A DNA stretch of 64,000 bases from Chromatocurvus sp964613795 (lineage in GTDB: Bacteria; Pseudomonadota; Gammaproteobacteria; Pseudomonadales; Halieaceae): NCBI GenBank assembly GCA_964613795.1, contig CAZTJR010000007.1:52504-116503 (forward strand), given 5' to 3'. A program made the translations under genes and the position numbers. Under the pieces are notes generated by a model, which searched no databases, had not been told where the DNA came from, and was given only the letters and a program-made list of their open reading frames with translations. Positions 52,765-60,250 of the stretch are shown one piece after another; position 1 is the stretch's first letter; each line of letters opens with the position of its first letter.

Positions 52765-52920
52765 ATGGCCAGACGCAGAGGTTACTGGGCTCAGCTGGAG
52801 GAACTCTACCGTCAGAATCGCCGTCTTTTCCTGCTAGTCAGTGCGATCGCCTTCGTTATTGGATTTGTCGGTGGCAGCCTGTTCATGCTGCAACAGGCTA
52901 CGGCAGCAGTGAGTGCATAA
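52765..52920 (+). CDS. Small single-pass membrane protein downstream of mcr
   Basis: A predicted 51-residue protein: a basic N-terminus (MARRRGYWAQLEELYRQNRR) followed by one hydrophobic helix (LFLLVSAIAFVIGFVGG) and a short periplasmic tail. An in-frame ATG at 52729 would add 12 residues. It lies about 105 bases after mcr in the same direction. I do not recognise a family; the positive-inside pattern supports a real inner-membrane microprotein. Confidence 0.45.
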   Translation: MARRRGYWAQLEELYRQNRRLFLLVSAIAFVIGFVGGSLFMLQQATAAVSA

Positions 52921-52937
52921 TTGGCAGTTGCCGGGAA

Positions 52938-53816
52938 TTACTGGCCTGAAAAATGCAGGAGGCCCGACTCGGCAGGGCGAGCGCAGAGTCTGTAGCCCAC
53001 GCCTTTCACGGTGACCAGCCACCGGGGGTATTGGGAATCCGCCTCTATTTTACGTCGCAAAAGATGAATGTACTGATAGAGGTCTGACTTGTTGGCGCGG
53101 CCGCTCTCCGGCCAGAGTGCAATGATGATGGCATCGGCTGTCAGCACTTTACCCAAATTCGAAGCCAACAAATGAAATAACTGAAATTCCTTAGTAGAAA
53201 GGCAGAGACCTCGATCATGCATCGCGACCTGTCTGCTATCCGGATCAATGAAAAAGGGTCCGACGCGGTAGCCGTTGGTTGGCTGCTGCTGGCGTGGTAA
53301 CGATAGGCAAGTGGCAATCCCGGGACGGCGGAGTGCTGGCCTGTTGCCCGTACGTCGGTCCTGCCACTCCCTACGATCCTGACGCTCGCGTCTCGCCTGC
53401 CGGCGGCGCTCGGCATACGCAAGCGATGCCTGAGTCGTATAGTTGCGCAGGCACTGATCGAGTTGTTCTGCCAAAGGCTCGCCAACGACATAATCGTGCT
53501 CGTGCAGATACTGTTTGGGCAGCGTTTCCGCGGAGTCACTGATTATGCAAAGCGGCGCATGGCTACGCTCTCTCAGCACGCGTATCGTCTCAGCGCAGGC
53601 AGCCGCGTCTCTTTCAGACGATGCGCCCGTCTTGCGTCCGTCGACAATCAGCAATCGCGGCGCATAGGTAATGGATTCAGTTATCAAATCGCTCACGAAA
53701 CGCCTGAAAACAAGGTCGATACCATGCGCAAGACAATAACCCCTGACCAGCCCCTCAATAAAACTATCGCTCGAAACGAGCAGAATCTGTCGTTTTTCCG
53801 ATGCTGAATCATTCAC
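52938..53816 (-). CDS. OmpR-type regulator with degenerate receiver domain
   Basis: A 292-residue response-regulator-like protein. The N-terminal 120 residues follow the receiver fold (RQILLVSSDSF, RLLIVDGRK, APLCIISDS), keeping the phosphorylatable-type Asp in LIVDG but with the acidic pair reduced to SSD and the KP motif replaced by EP in DYVVGEPL. An Arg/Gln-rich linker (about 135-180) leads to a winged-helix domain: CLSTKEFQLFHLLASNLGKVLT, DLYQYIHLLRRKIEAD, WLVTVKGVGYRL. It is divergent from the amyloid-like cluster and is a candidate regulator of it. The receiver probably does not work as a normal phospho-switch (inference). Confidence 0.82.
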   Translation of the reverse strand: MNDSASEKRQILLVSSDSFIEGLVRGYCLAHGIDLVFRRFVSDLITESITYAPRLLIVDGRKTGASSERDAAACAETIRVLRERSHAPLCIISDSAETLPKQYLHEHDYVVGEPLAEQLDQCLRNYTTQASLAYAERRRQARRERQDRREWQDRRTGNRPALRRPGIATCLSLPRQQQPTNGYRVGPFFIDPDSRQVAMHDRGLCLSTKEFQLFHLLASNLGKVLTADAIIIALWPESGRANKSDLYQYIHLLRRKIEADSQYPRWLVTVKGVGYRLCARPAESGLLHFSGQ

Positions 53817-54192
53817 TGGAACGCTGCCCCTTTTTTTTTCTTTGTCCCAATCTTCATCACAGTTGTTTTACACATGCGATCACGGCATCTCGTCTAGCCG
53901 AGCCATGCTCCTTTTTCTCTCCCCGTATAGCGCCTCATGAGGCAACGTCAAAACGCCGCTGCTGCCTGGGTTACTTAATCACTATAGACAGCTTTTCGAG
54001 GTTTTGATGCGTTTTTCATGCTTTTTTAAGAGTTTTTTAGATCATATTTTATGGTTTTTGAGGCGATATGAGCGCACCTTTTTCCATCATCGCCATGATG
54101 CGAGCACCAGCCCCTTTCAGGAGAGTGTGCAGACACCGATGGCGTGATTTTTTAGCGCAGCAGATAAGTAATGATCAACATGGAGAAGTATC
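53817..54192. promoter_or_regulatory. Long AT-rich promoter region of the repeat-protein gene, with phased T-tracts
   Basis: 376 bases between the divergent regulator and repeat-protein genes. T-tracts start at 53993, 54002, 54012, 54022, 54033, 54047 and 54055, mostly spaced 9-11 bases, a pattern that bends DNA. It is much more AT-rich than the rest of the window. No coding frame is supported. Confidence 0.55.
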
Positions 54193-55227
54193 ATGAAAAA
54201 TCGTAACGTCTTATCCCTCAGCATCGCACTCGTCCTGGGCACGGCAGCATCCGGGGTCTGGGCCCAGCCCACGAATAACGCCACTGAGTCGGCGGAAAGT
54301 CAGGTCGCAACAGCCACGTCGGACAACTCCGGCGATGGGTCAGCCTCGGCGAATGAATACTCCAGCGCCGTTGGCACGGACAATTCCGACTACTCAGATA
54401 ACTCAGATAACTCAGACAATTCTGATAACAGCATGTTCGATGAAGCGACGCTGGATGTTGCGCTCGACGCGAGCAATAACTCGGACAACAGTAATAACTC
54501 CGATAACAGTAACAACTCGGATAACACGAACAACTCTGATAACAGCAGCATGGCCGATAACAGTAACAACTCCGATAACACGAACAATTCAGACAACAGC
54601 AGCATGGCCGATAACAGCAACAATTCGGANNNNNNNNNNNNNNNNNNNNNNNNNNNNNNNNNNNNNNNNNNNNNNNNNNNNNNNNNNNNNNNNNNNNNNN
54701 NNNNNNNNNNNNNNNNNNNNNNNNNNNNNTCCGACAATTCCGACAACTCCGACAATTCCGACAACTCCGACAACTCCGATAACTCCGATAGTTCAAACAG
54801 TAGCGTGGCGTCGGCGACGGGTGCCGCAGCCAACAACGGCAGCATGGCAAGTAACGATCAGTCCGACAACTCGGACAACTCGGACAATTCTGATAACTCA
54901 GACAACTCGGATAATTCCGACAACAGCGACAATTCCAACAACAGCGTTGCGTCTGCGTCGGACGGTGCCGCATCTGCCAATAACGGAGGTACGGCGACGG
55001 CCAACTACTCCTACAGCGTGAACGATTCCATGCTGAGCGGTACCGTCACTGGAAACGCTGTCACGCTGACGCTTGCTGAAGGTACGACTTACACACCGAG
55101 CGTCAGTATCAGTGATGCGTTTAACGGTACTGCCGGCATCAACCAGACCTCGCAGAACCTCGGCAGCAATGTGCTAAGTCAGCAACAGGTGTCGTTCCAG
55201 GGCAACGTGACGCTGAACCCGCAATAG
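54193..55227 (+). CDS. Secreted Ser-Asp-Asn repeat protein, Fap-like amyloid candidate
   Basis: About 344 residues as assembled, with a signal peptide (MKNRNVLSLSIALVLG.., cleavage after VWA). Most of the mature chain is uninterrupted Ser-Asp-Asn or Asn-Asn-Ser-type triplets in blocks separated by short linkers (SSMADN, NSSVASATGAAANNG). The C-terminal 70 residues are different: SGTVTGNAVTLTLAEG and INQTSQNLGSNVLSQQQVSFQ, a Q/N-rich segment like amyloid modules of Fap proteins. A 100-N gap (54630-54729) lies inside the repeats, so true length is unknown, though frame is kept. Synonymous codon variation (gac/gat, aac/aat, tcc/tcg/tca) shows the repeats are maintained at protein level. Extremely acidic; calcium binding is possible (inference). 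Confidence 0.75.
   Translation: MKNRNVLSLSIALVLGTAASGVWAQPTNNATESAESQVATATSDNSGDGSASANEYSSAVGTDNSDYSDNSDNSDNSDNSMFDEATLDVALDASNNSDNSNNSDNSNNSDNTNNSDNSSMADNSNNSDNTNNSDNSSMADNSNNSXXXXXXXXXXXXXXXXXXXXXXXXXXXXXXXXXXSDNSDNSDNSDNSDNSDNSDSSNSSVASATGAAANNGSMASNDQSDNSDNSDNSDNSDNSDNSDNSDNSNNSVASASDGAASANNGGTATANYSYSVNDSMLSGTVTGNAVTLTLAEGTTYTPSVSISDAFNGTAGINQTSQNLGSNVLSQQQVSFQGNVTLNPQ
54630..54729. other. Assembly gap (100 N) within the Ser-Asp-Asn repeat
   Basis: 100 N inside a 9-base tandem repeat region, where short reads do not assemble. The gap size is nominal; the number of repeats is unknown. Confidence 0.95.
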
Positions 55228-55273
55228 AGGCCGCAGGCCGATACTGCTCGCAAACGAATGGCAGGCATGGCGC

Positions 55274-55301
55274 AGTTGCCAGTGCAGATGCACTGGCAAC
55301 T
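55274..55301 (+). terminator. Stem-loop between repeat-protein gene and downstream genes
   Basis: An 11-13 bp perfect stem (AGTTGCCAGTG with CACTGGCAACT around CAGATG) 47 bases after the repeat-protein stop, followed by GTTCTT rather than a strong T-run. It may act as a partial terminator or 3' protector so that the repeat protein is made in excess. Confidence 0.5.
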
Positions 55302-55419
55302 GTTCTTCCGACTATCGAGTGGCACTGGCCACTACTTGCTGCAGGAGGCGCCGGGACTGCAGGGATCTTCAATGTCGTCAGAGGCGAAGTGAATTCCTGC
55401 CAATGTTCCCAGGAAAACT

Positions 55420-55791
55420 ATGAGAATAATTTCGGGCTGGCTATTTTTCGTAATTTTTCTTTCTCCAGGGTACTCGCCGCAGATTACCCATGCCGGGGAT
55501 GACGCAAGCTCAATGGCGACGCCATCGGGTGTCACAGCTGTGGCCGCAGTCACGCTCCATGAACTTGAACAGGCGCGTGGACAGGGGGGCGTGATCAATG
55601 TGACGCAGCTGACCAATGCGCAGCTGAATGCGGATCTAGGTGACAACACTGCTATTGGTAATGTAACGGGCAGCAATATTATCGATGATTCATTTTCGCG
55701 GGCAAGTGGACTGTTCTCGATTATTCAAAATACAGGCAATAACGTGATCATTCAGGATTCCGTCATTGTCAACGTGACGATTTTTCCATGA
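55420..55791 (+). CDS. Small secreted protein of the Fap-like cluster
   Basis: A 123-residue protein with a signal peptide (MRIISGWLFFVIFLSPGYS..). The C-terminal part, SRASGLFSIIQNTGNNVIIQDSVIVNVTIFP (read as GLFSIIQNTGNNVIIQ then SVIVNVTI), shares the Q-N-x-G-x-N-x-x-x-Q-x-x-V pattern with the end of the repeat protein. The position resembles the small Fap components (FapA/FapB/FapE), but I cannot assign it to one. ATG has AGGA upstream; its stop overlaps the ATG at 55788. Confidence 0.6.
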   Translation: MRIISGWLFFVIFLSPGYSPQITHAGDDASSMATPSGVTAVAAVTLHELEQARGQGGVINVTQLTNAQLNADLGDNTAIGNVTGSNIIDDSFSRASGLFSIIQNTGNNVIIQDSVIVNVTIFP

Positions 55792-56507
55792 CGTTATTAC
55801 CGGGAAACAGACAGATGAAAAGACGACCGATACCTGAACTGCTGGTAGTTGCGTTTTTACTCACCGCCATCGGCAGCGCCGCTATGGACATGCAGATTGG
55901 GGGGGCTGCGATCGGTGGGGAATTTCTGGTGCCGGTCACCAGTTTTGCAGAGAGAAAATTCAGCACCGTCTATCGACAGCAGTATGATTTCAGTTGCGGC
56001 TCTGCGGCACTCGCCAGTTTGCTGACTTTTCATTACCACGATAGAGTTAACGAGCGCGAGGTCTTCGTCGACATGTTTGATCACGGGGATCAGGACAAGA
56101 TTCGCCAGCAAGGCTTCTCTATGCTGGATATGAAGCAGTACCTGGAACGCCGCGGTTACCGGTCAAATGGTTTTAAGGTTGGCTTGAACCGGCTGAATGT
56201 GCCGGCAATCACTATCATCAATCAGCAGGGCTATCTGCATTTCGTTATCGTCAAAGGCACTCGACCGCGGGAGATTCTGCTTGGCGACCCATCGGCTGGC
56301 ATCAAGGTCGTAGGCCGCAGGCAATTCGAGGCCATGTGGGACAACCGCATACTGTTCCTGATTGAGGATGGATCTCACTATGCGTCCGCGACCTATCACG
56401 ATGATCGGGCCTGGGATCAGAGGGCCAGACCATCGCTGGAGGATGCTGTGGACAGAGGTAGTCTGGCAGATTTCAACCTGCTGCGGCGTGGACCGTTTGA
56501 TTTCTAG
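55788..56507 (+). CDS. C39-family cysteine peptidase, FapD-like
   Basis: A 239-residue protein with an N-terminal hydrophobic export segment (ELLVVAFLLTAIGS) and a C39-type papain-fold peptidase domain. Catalytic residues are all present: Cys70 in YDFSCGSAALASLLTFHY, His151 in YLHFVIVKG and Asp167 in LLGDPSAG. In Pseudomonas the Fap operon encodes such a C39 protein, FapD, thought to process components during amyloid secretion. The ATG at 55788 overlaps the previous stop; ATG 55815 (MKRRPIP) is an alternative with a better signal n-region. It is followed by a small secreted-protein gene. Confidence 0.82.
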   Translation: MTLLPGNRQMKRRPIPELLVVAFLLTAIGSAAMDMQIGGAAIGGEFLVPVTSFAERKFSTVYRQQYDFSCGSAALASLLTFHYHDRVNEREVFVDMFDHGDQDKIRQQGFSMLDMKQYLERRGYRSNGFKVGLNRLNVPAITIINQQGYLHFVIVKGTRPREILLGDPSAGIKVVGRRQFEAMWDNRILFLIEDGSHYASATYHDDRAWDQRARPSLEDAVDRGSLADFNLLRRGPFDF

Positions 56508-56526
56508 GGTCGGCAGAAGCGCATCT

Positions 56527-57012
56527 ATGAAAAGCAATGATTGTGCGGACATTGTGACTGACCGCAGGCTGCTCAGACGCATAGCGCGAGTGGTGTATTT
56601 TGCTGTGGCGTCATCCATTGCCGCCCCTAACGGCGCAGCGCAAACAAGCCACGACCCGGTGATTCTCGCCTCAGATGCAGAGTTGGCCGCGTCAAGAGGC
56701 GGTTTTGTTCTGGATAGTGGCACAGTTATCAACATCAGTATCGACAGACGTGTCTATCAAAACGGCGTTGAAACCTTTTCCTCGTATTTTGAGTCACCGC
56801 AGGAACTTGCGGCGCTGCGCCCAAACTCCGCCGATATCGGCGCCGAGTTTGTCGATAGCCTGCTCAATTCCATTATTCAAAACACAAGGGATAACCAACT
56901 CATTGAAACTATCAGCAAAATCGACATTGAGCTACGCAACCCCGCCGCCATTACGCAGGACGTGACAGGCGCAGCCATATTCAGTCAGTTTCTCGAGCCA
57001 GGGCTCCGCTGA
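56527..57012 (+). CDS. Second small secreted protein of the Fap-like cluster
   Basis: A 161-residue protein: N-terminal hydrophobic segment (RIARVVYFAVASSIAAPNGAAQ), a central part with GGFVLDSGTVINISIDRRVYQNGV, and a C-terminal segment DSLLNSIIQNTRDNQLIETISK that partly repeats the SIIQNTGNN motif of the 55420 protein. No named family was recognised. ATG 56527 (MKSNDCADI) is 17 bases after the peptidase gene. Convergent with the FapF-like gene. Confidence 0.55.
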   Translation: MKSNDCADIVTDRRLLRRIARVVYFAVASSIAAPNGAAQTSHDPVILASDAELAASRGGFVLDSGTVINISIDRRVYQNGVETFSSYFESPQELAALRPNSADIGAEFVDSLLNSIIQNTRDNQLIETISKIDIELRNPAAITQDVTGAAIFSQFLEPGLR

Positions 57013-57055
57013 GGAGCATCACTTATAGCGACGGTACTTTCTGCGGCAGGACCAG

Positions 57056-58276
57056 TCAGAAAGCCATTGGCATGCGGAACGTCAGCCCCACGTTCTGTGC
57101 ATCGTCTGTGGTGCCGATATTCAGCGATAAATTGTATCGAGCCGTGTTCGAAGCGCGCAATGAATACCCAACAGTCAGCTGGCCGATATCCAGAACGCTG
57201 CCGTTGATATCGGCGTTATCGGTTTTCGACGTGAATACGTGCCTGTGCGAGTAACCAATATTGAAGGAGCTGCGGTCGTTTAGAGCAAAACCCATACCAA
57301 AGCCCAGACCAATCGCATCACCGGGGTCCACAGTCCGTCTGATTCCCGCGATTGTCTCATCGGTTTCCTCATTCCAGGTGTAGCTCACGTTGCCAAAGAA
57401 GACACCGGGATCTGTGGGGTAGAGCAAAGAGAGACCTGATTGGAGACTGACGTAACCAGCTCCAGTGGGTAGCTCAGTCGGGAACACGGCGCCGGGAGTA
57501 GATTGCACGAAATCCACGTTGAAGGGGCTGGACCCGGTGTCGACGGAACCGATAAGGTTTCCGATAAATACAGGCCAGCCGTTACGCCCTTCATTCAGCT
57601 GATAGCGCAGGGCGAGTTCGATATCGCCCAGCCCTCCACCGTCTGCTTCGAATATCGCGTCCTCGCCCACACCTATGCTGATGGGACGCGAACGCTGGCT
57701 ATCTTTGCGGTTGACATACGGCACGCGCAGCTCGGCTTCCAGGCGCGATGTCAGTCCATAGCGTCCGGCGAGGCTGAAAATACTGGTGTGTCGCTTGATT
57801 TCACGCAGGTCGATCAGACCTATGGCAATTGAGGGCAGAAACGTGAAGCCGTCCAGGAAAACCCGATTATTGTCAGCGTAGGAGTACTGCAGCGAAGGCT
57901 CCAGAATGAATTTCCCCTTGACGGTCAGTACGCTCCCCACGTTGTCTGCAATGCGGGGTATATCGAGAGCGGTCGAATCCCTGATCACTGGTGGGGCCTG
58001 GCCTACCGGTCCCATGGGCAGGGGTGGCGGTTCGGCTACGGATCTGCCGGCCAGACCCGCAGTTGGATTTCGCTGCTGGTCAAGACGAGCCTGCAGCTGT
58101 CTGATTTCCCGCGCCTGGACTTCCAGTGCCCGTTGCTGTCTTTCAAGGATCACTTTCTGCTGATTGATAAGGGCCGCATGCTCCTGCAATACCTGCTCTA
58201 CTGAAGAGTTATCGGCGGTGCTAACCCTCGCACCGGCAGTCGACAGCACAATGGCAAGGTGCAGAATCAGCTTCAC
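57056..58276 (-). CDS. Coiled-coil outer-membrane barrel protein, FapF-like
   Basis: About 406 residues: signal peptide (MKLILHLAIVLSTAGARVS after GTG 58276), a coiled coil (VEQVLQEHAALINQQKVILE.. to about RLDQQRN, heptad L/I/V with many Q/E/R), a Pro-rich linker (EPPPLPMGPVGQAPP) and a beta-barrel with FILEPSLQYSYADNNRV, LGDIELALRYQLN and the terminal GLTFRMPMAF. This architecture is that of FapF, the trimeric Fap-fibre secretion pore of Pseudomonas. Unlike fap operons it is on the opposite strand, convergent with the other genes. The start is uncertain: TTG 58366 and TTG 58297 are in frame. Confidence 0.72.
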   Translation of the reverse strand: MKLILHLAIVLSTAGARVSTADNSSVEQVLQEHAALINQQKVILERQQRALEVQAREIRQLQARLDQQRNPTAGLAGRSVAEPPPLPMGPVGQAPPVIRDSTALDIPRIADNVGSVLTVKGKFILEPSLQYSYADNNRVFLDGFTFLPSIAIGLIDLREIKRHTSIFSLAGRYGLTSRLEAELRVPYVNRKDSQRSRPISIGVGEDAIFEADGGGLGDIELALRYQLNEGRNGWPVFIGNLIGSVDTGSSPFNVDFVQSTPGAVFPTELPTGAGYVSLQSGLSLLYPTDPGVFFGNVSYTWNEETDETIAGIRRTVDPGDAIGLGFGMGFALNDRSSFNIGYSHRHVFTSKTDNADINGSVLDIGQLTVGYSLRASNTARYNLSLNIGTTDDAQNVGLTFRMPMAF

Positions 58277-58450
58277 TGCAACATCGCGCCGGGTCAACGC
58301 TATTATCGTTTGCAGCAACGTAATAAACCCCCTGTGTTTGGCACTGGTCACACGCCCGGCTTTCAAGGTCAGTCGAAATCAGCAGCCCCTCGTCTCCTGA
58401 TAGTAGTACATAATGCCTTTAAGTGAGCGTTTTTTGAGTTTTGATGCAGA

Positions 58451-59944
58451 TCAGATATGTGGCTCGAGCGAGAGTTTCAGCGCCCCTTTCAGACCTTTGG
58501 TACTGGCTATCGGAATCACGAAGGAATCATCAACCAGACTGATCTCGGTTCCCCGCTTTTCGCCCCATTCATCATCAATGTAATTACAGCGCACCCGCCA
58601 GCCCTCATCGCTTATGGTTGCGCGCACGCAGATGGTCTGACGGTAGAGGTTCTCACCGGGTATCGTCCGATCAAAAAGCAGAATGCCATCGATGACGTAA
58701 TCGGTGGCACTGACAATGAGCTCTATTGTGAAGACTACTGTGCTGCCGCGGGTGATCCTGGCTGTGTCAAGGCAGGTGGAAAACAGCACAGGCCAACGCG
58801 GCTTGGTCAGGCCAGCCTTCGCCGGTTTCATCATCTCGTCGTACTTGCGCATGACTGCCGAATAATTTGCCTTGCGTCGCTCGGTCAGATAGAAAACACC
58901 GTCGCCGCCACCTGCCGGTCTTGGAGAGACGCTGGCCTCGAACCAGTAGGAGGCCTTGACATCTTTTTTGTCGGTGAGTGACCTCTGAATCGACGGTGGC
59001 AGGGGTAGGCTGTCCAGCTGCAGGATGCCAGTAACCCGGATGTTGCCGAACAGGAATCGAGCGAGGTTCTGGTAGCCCTCTTCGGAGTTGACGATACCGA
59101 ATGGCCCACCATGACACCGATGGACAAACGCCCTCGGGCAACCGGCGACAACGGCATTTTCGATATTCACCAGGCCATCACTCATGTCACCAGCCAGCTG
59201 GCTTGAGAGCCCGGCGGCAACGCCGTAATCCTTGTGATTGGTGCCCACCAGACAGAAGAATCGGTGCGGGTCGAAATGGCCGTCCAGCGTGCCGACGTAT
59301 CGGTGGTCATCAAGGCTGAGATACTCTTTCATCTCGCGGCGGTTGAAGTTGTTGATGTCCCATAAACCCAGGAAGCGCGGCACATTGAAGCCGACCATTT
59401 CAATCCCATTGTGTGGTGTTGCGTAGGTAAACACCTTGTTGACCTGCTTCGCTTCCGTTGAGTCTCGCAGATCCTTGTTCTGTAGAAGAGTGCGACAGAT
59501 AAGCCCGCCCATGGAATGGGCAACCAGGTTTACGCGGAAGTTCTGTTTTGCTGCCGCGTTGTCACCGCAGATCGCCTGCTTTATCTGCCTGATCAGATCG
59601 CGCAGATCTTTTGCAGCATCAAGGATGGCCGGGCGCTTGCCGTCACCGAAATGTGGATCCGCCTGATCGTAATAGCGATGGATAACGATGGAGCGGGGGG
59701 GAAGCTTCTCACGCTGCATGTCCCCGTCCAGATAGGCATCTGTATAACCGTATTCTTTCATGAGCCGAATGAGCGGTGATTCGAAATAGTGGCGATGAAC
59801 CCGGCCATCCCAAAGCTGGCGCAATTTCGTAGAGCCCAGGTTGAATCCCATGTATGGCGTAGCAGTCGTCGCCTCGATTTCGCCCTGAGTCATGGCAAAG
59901 CCACGAACATAAATGATCGGATAGAACGGTGCCTCTAAAGACAT
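58451..59944 (-). CDS. Alpha/beta-hydrolase (PGAP1/lipase-like esterase)
   Basis: A 497-residue protein. The N-terminal 300 residues are an alpha/beta hydrolase: YPIIYVRGFAM (oxyanion region), NLVAHSMGGLICRTLL with the nucleophilic Ser, TYATPHNGIEM, and candidate Asp (DMSDGLVN) and His (VHRCHGGPFGI). The last 200 residues look beta-rich and are unassigned. It resembles PGAP1-like esterases/lipases without transmembrane helices. No signal peptide; GAGAGG precedes the ATG. Convergent neighbours give no substrate clue. Confidence 0.78.
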   Translation of the reverse strand: MSLEAPFYPIIYVRGFAMTQGEIEATTATPYMGFNLGSTKLRQLWDGRVHRHYFESPLIRLMKEYGYTDAYLDGDMQREKLPPRSIVIHRYYDQADPHFGDGKRPAILDAAKDLRDLIRQIKQAICGDNAAAKQNFRVNLVAHSMGGLICRTLLQNKDLRDSTEAKQVNKVFTYATPHNGIEMVGFNVPRFLGLWDINNFNRREMKEYLSLDDHRYVGTLDGHFDPHRFFCLVGTNHKDYGVAAGLSSQLAGDMSDGLVNIENAVVAGCPRAFVHRCHGGPFGIVNSEEGYQNLARFLFGNIRVTGILQLDSLPLPPSIQRSLTDKKDVKASYWFEASVSPRPAGGGDGVFYLTERRKANYSAVMRKYDEMMKPAKAGLTKPRWPVLFSTCLDTARITRGSTVVFTIELIVSATDYVIDGILLFDRTIPGENLYRQTICVRATISDEGWRVRCNYIDDEWGEKRGTEISLVDDSFVIPIASTKGLKGALKLSLEPHI

Positions 59945-60250
59945 GGCTTACCTCTCTGATGTTATTTTTTTACCAGATACCCCGCGAAGGAGGCCGTAAA
60001 CTCCAAGCGATTCTGTCTGTACTGACTGAGTATTTATCTGAATTATGCGTATCGCAAGAAATTCACGAGCATTGGTAAGGTTTCGAATCAGACTGATGGT
60101 GAGGAGGAGGACGGGGATGAGCGCGACTACGCGTGCTCAATGGCTTTCGTCTGGAATGCACGCCCAGCCCAAATCGCGAAAGCCGCGCGGTGGATCGCTA
60201 AGCGTCTAATAAGCCGCGGCTATTGACCGGGGCTTATTAGACTCGCATGA
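59945..60250. other. Intergenic region with an inverted repeat
   Basis: 306 bases upstream of the esterase gene and downstream of the peroxiredoxin gene. It holds a perfect 12-bp inverted repeat GTCTAATAAGCC/GGCTTATTAGAC at 60204-60215 and 60231-60242, starting 9 bases after the peroxiredoxin stop; no T-run follows. It may be a 3' stem-loop of the peroxiredoxin mRNA. Nothing else was recognised. Confidence 0.5.

Noticed and set aside
54370..54935. CRISPR-like tandem repetition
   Set aside because: The repeat unit is 9 bases, in frame, with synonymous variation and no spacers of constant length; it is a coding repeat.
54218..54973. Cys/Tyr/Arg-rich minus-strand frame opposite the Ser-Asp-Asn repeats
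   Set aside because: Its composition is dictated by the complementary 9-base repeat and it crosses the N-gap.
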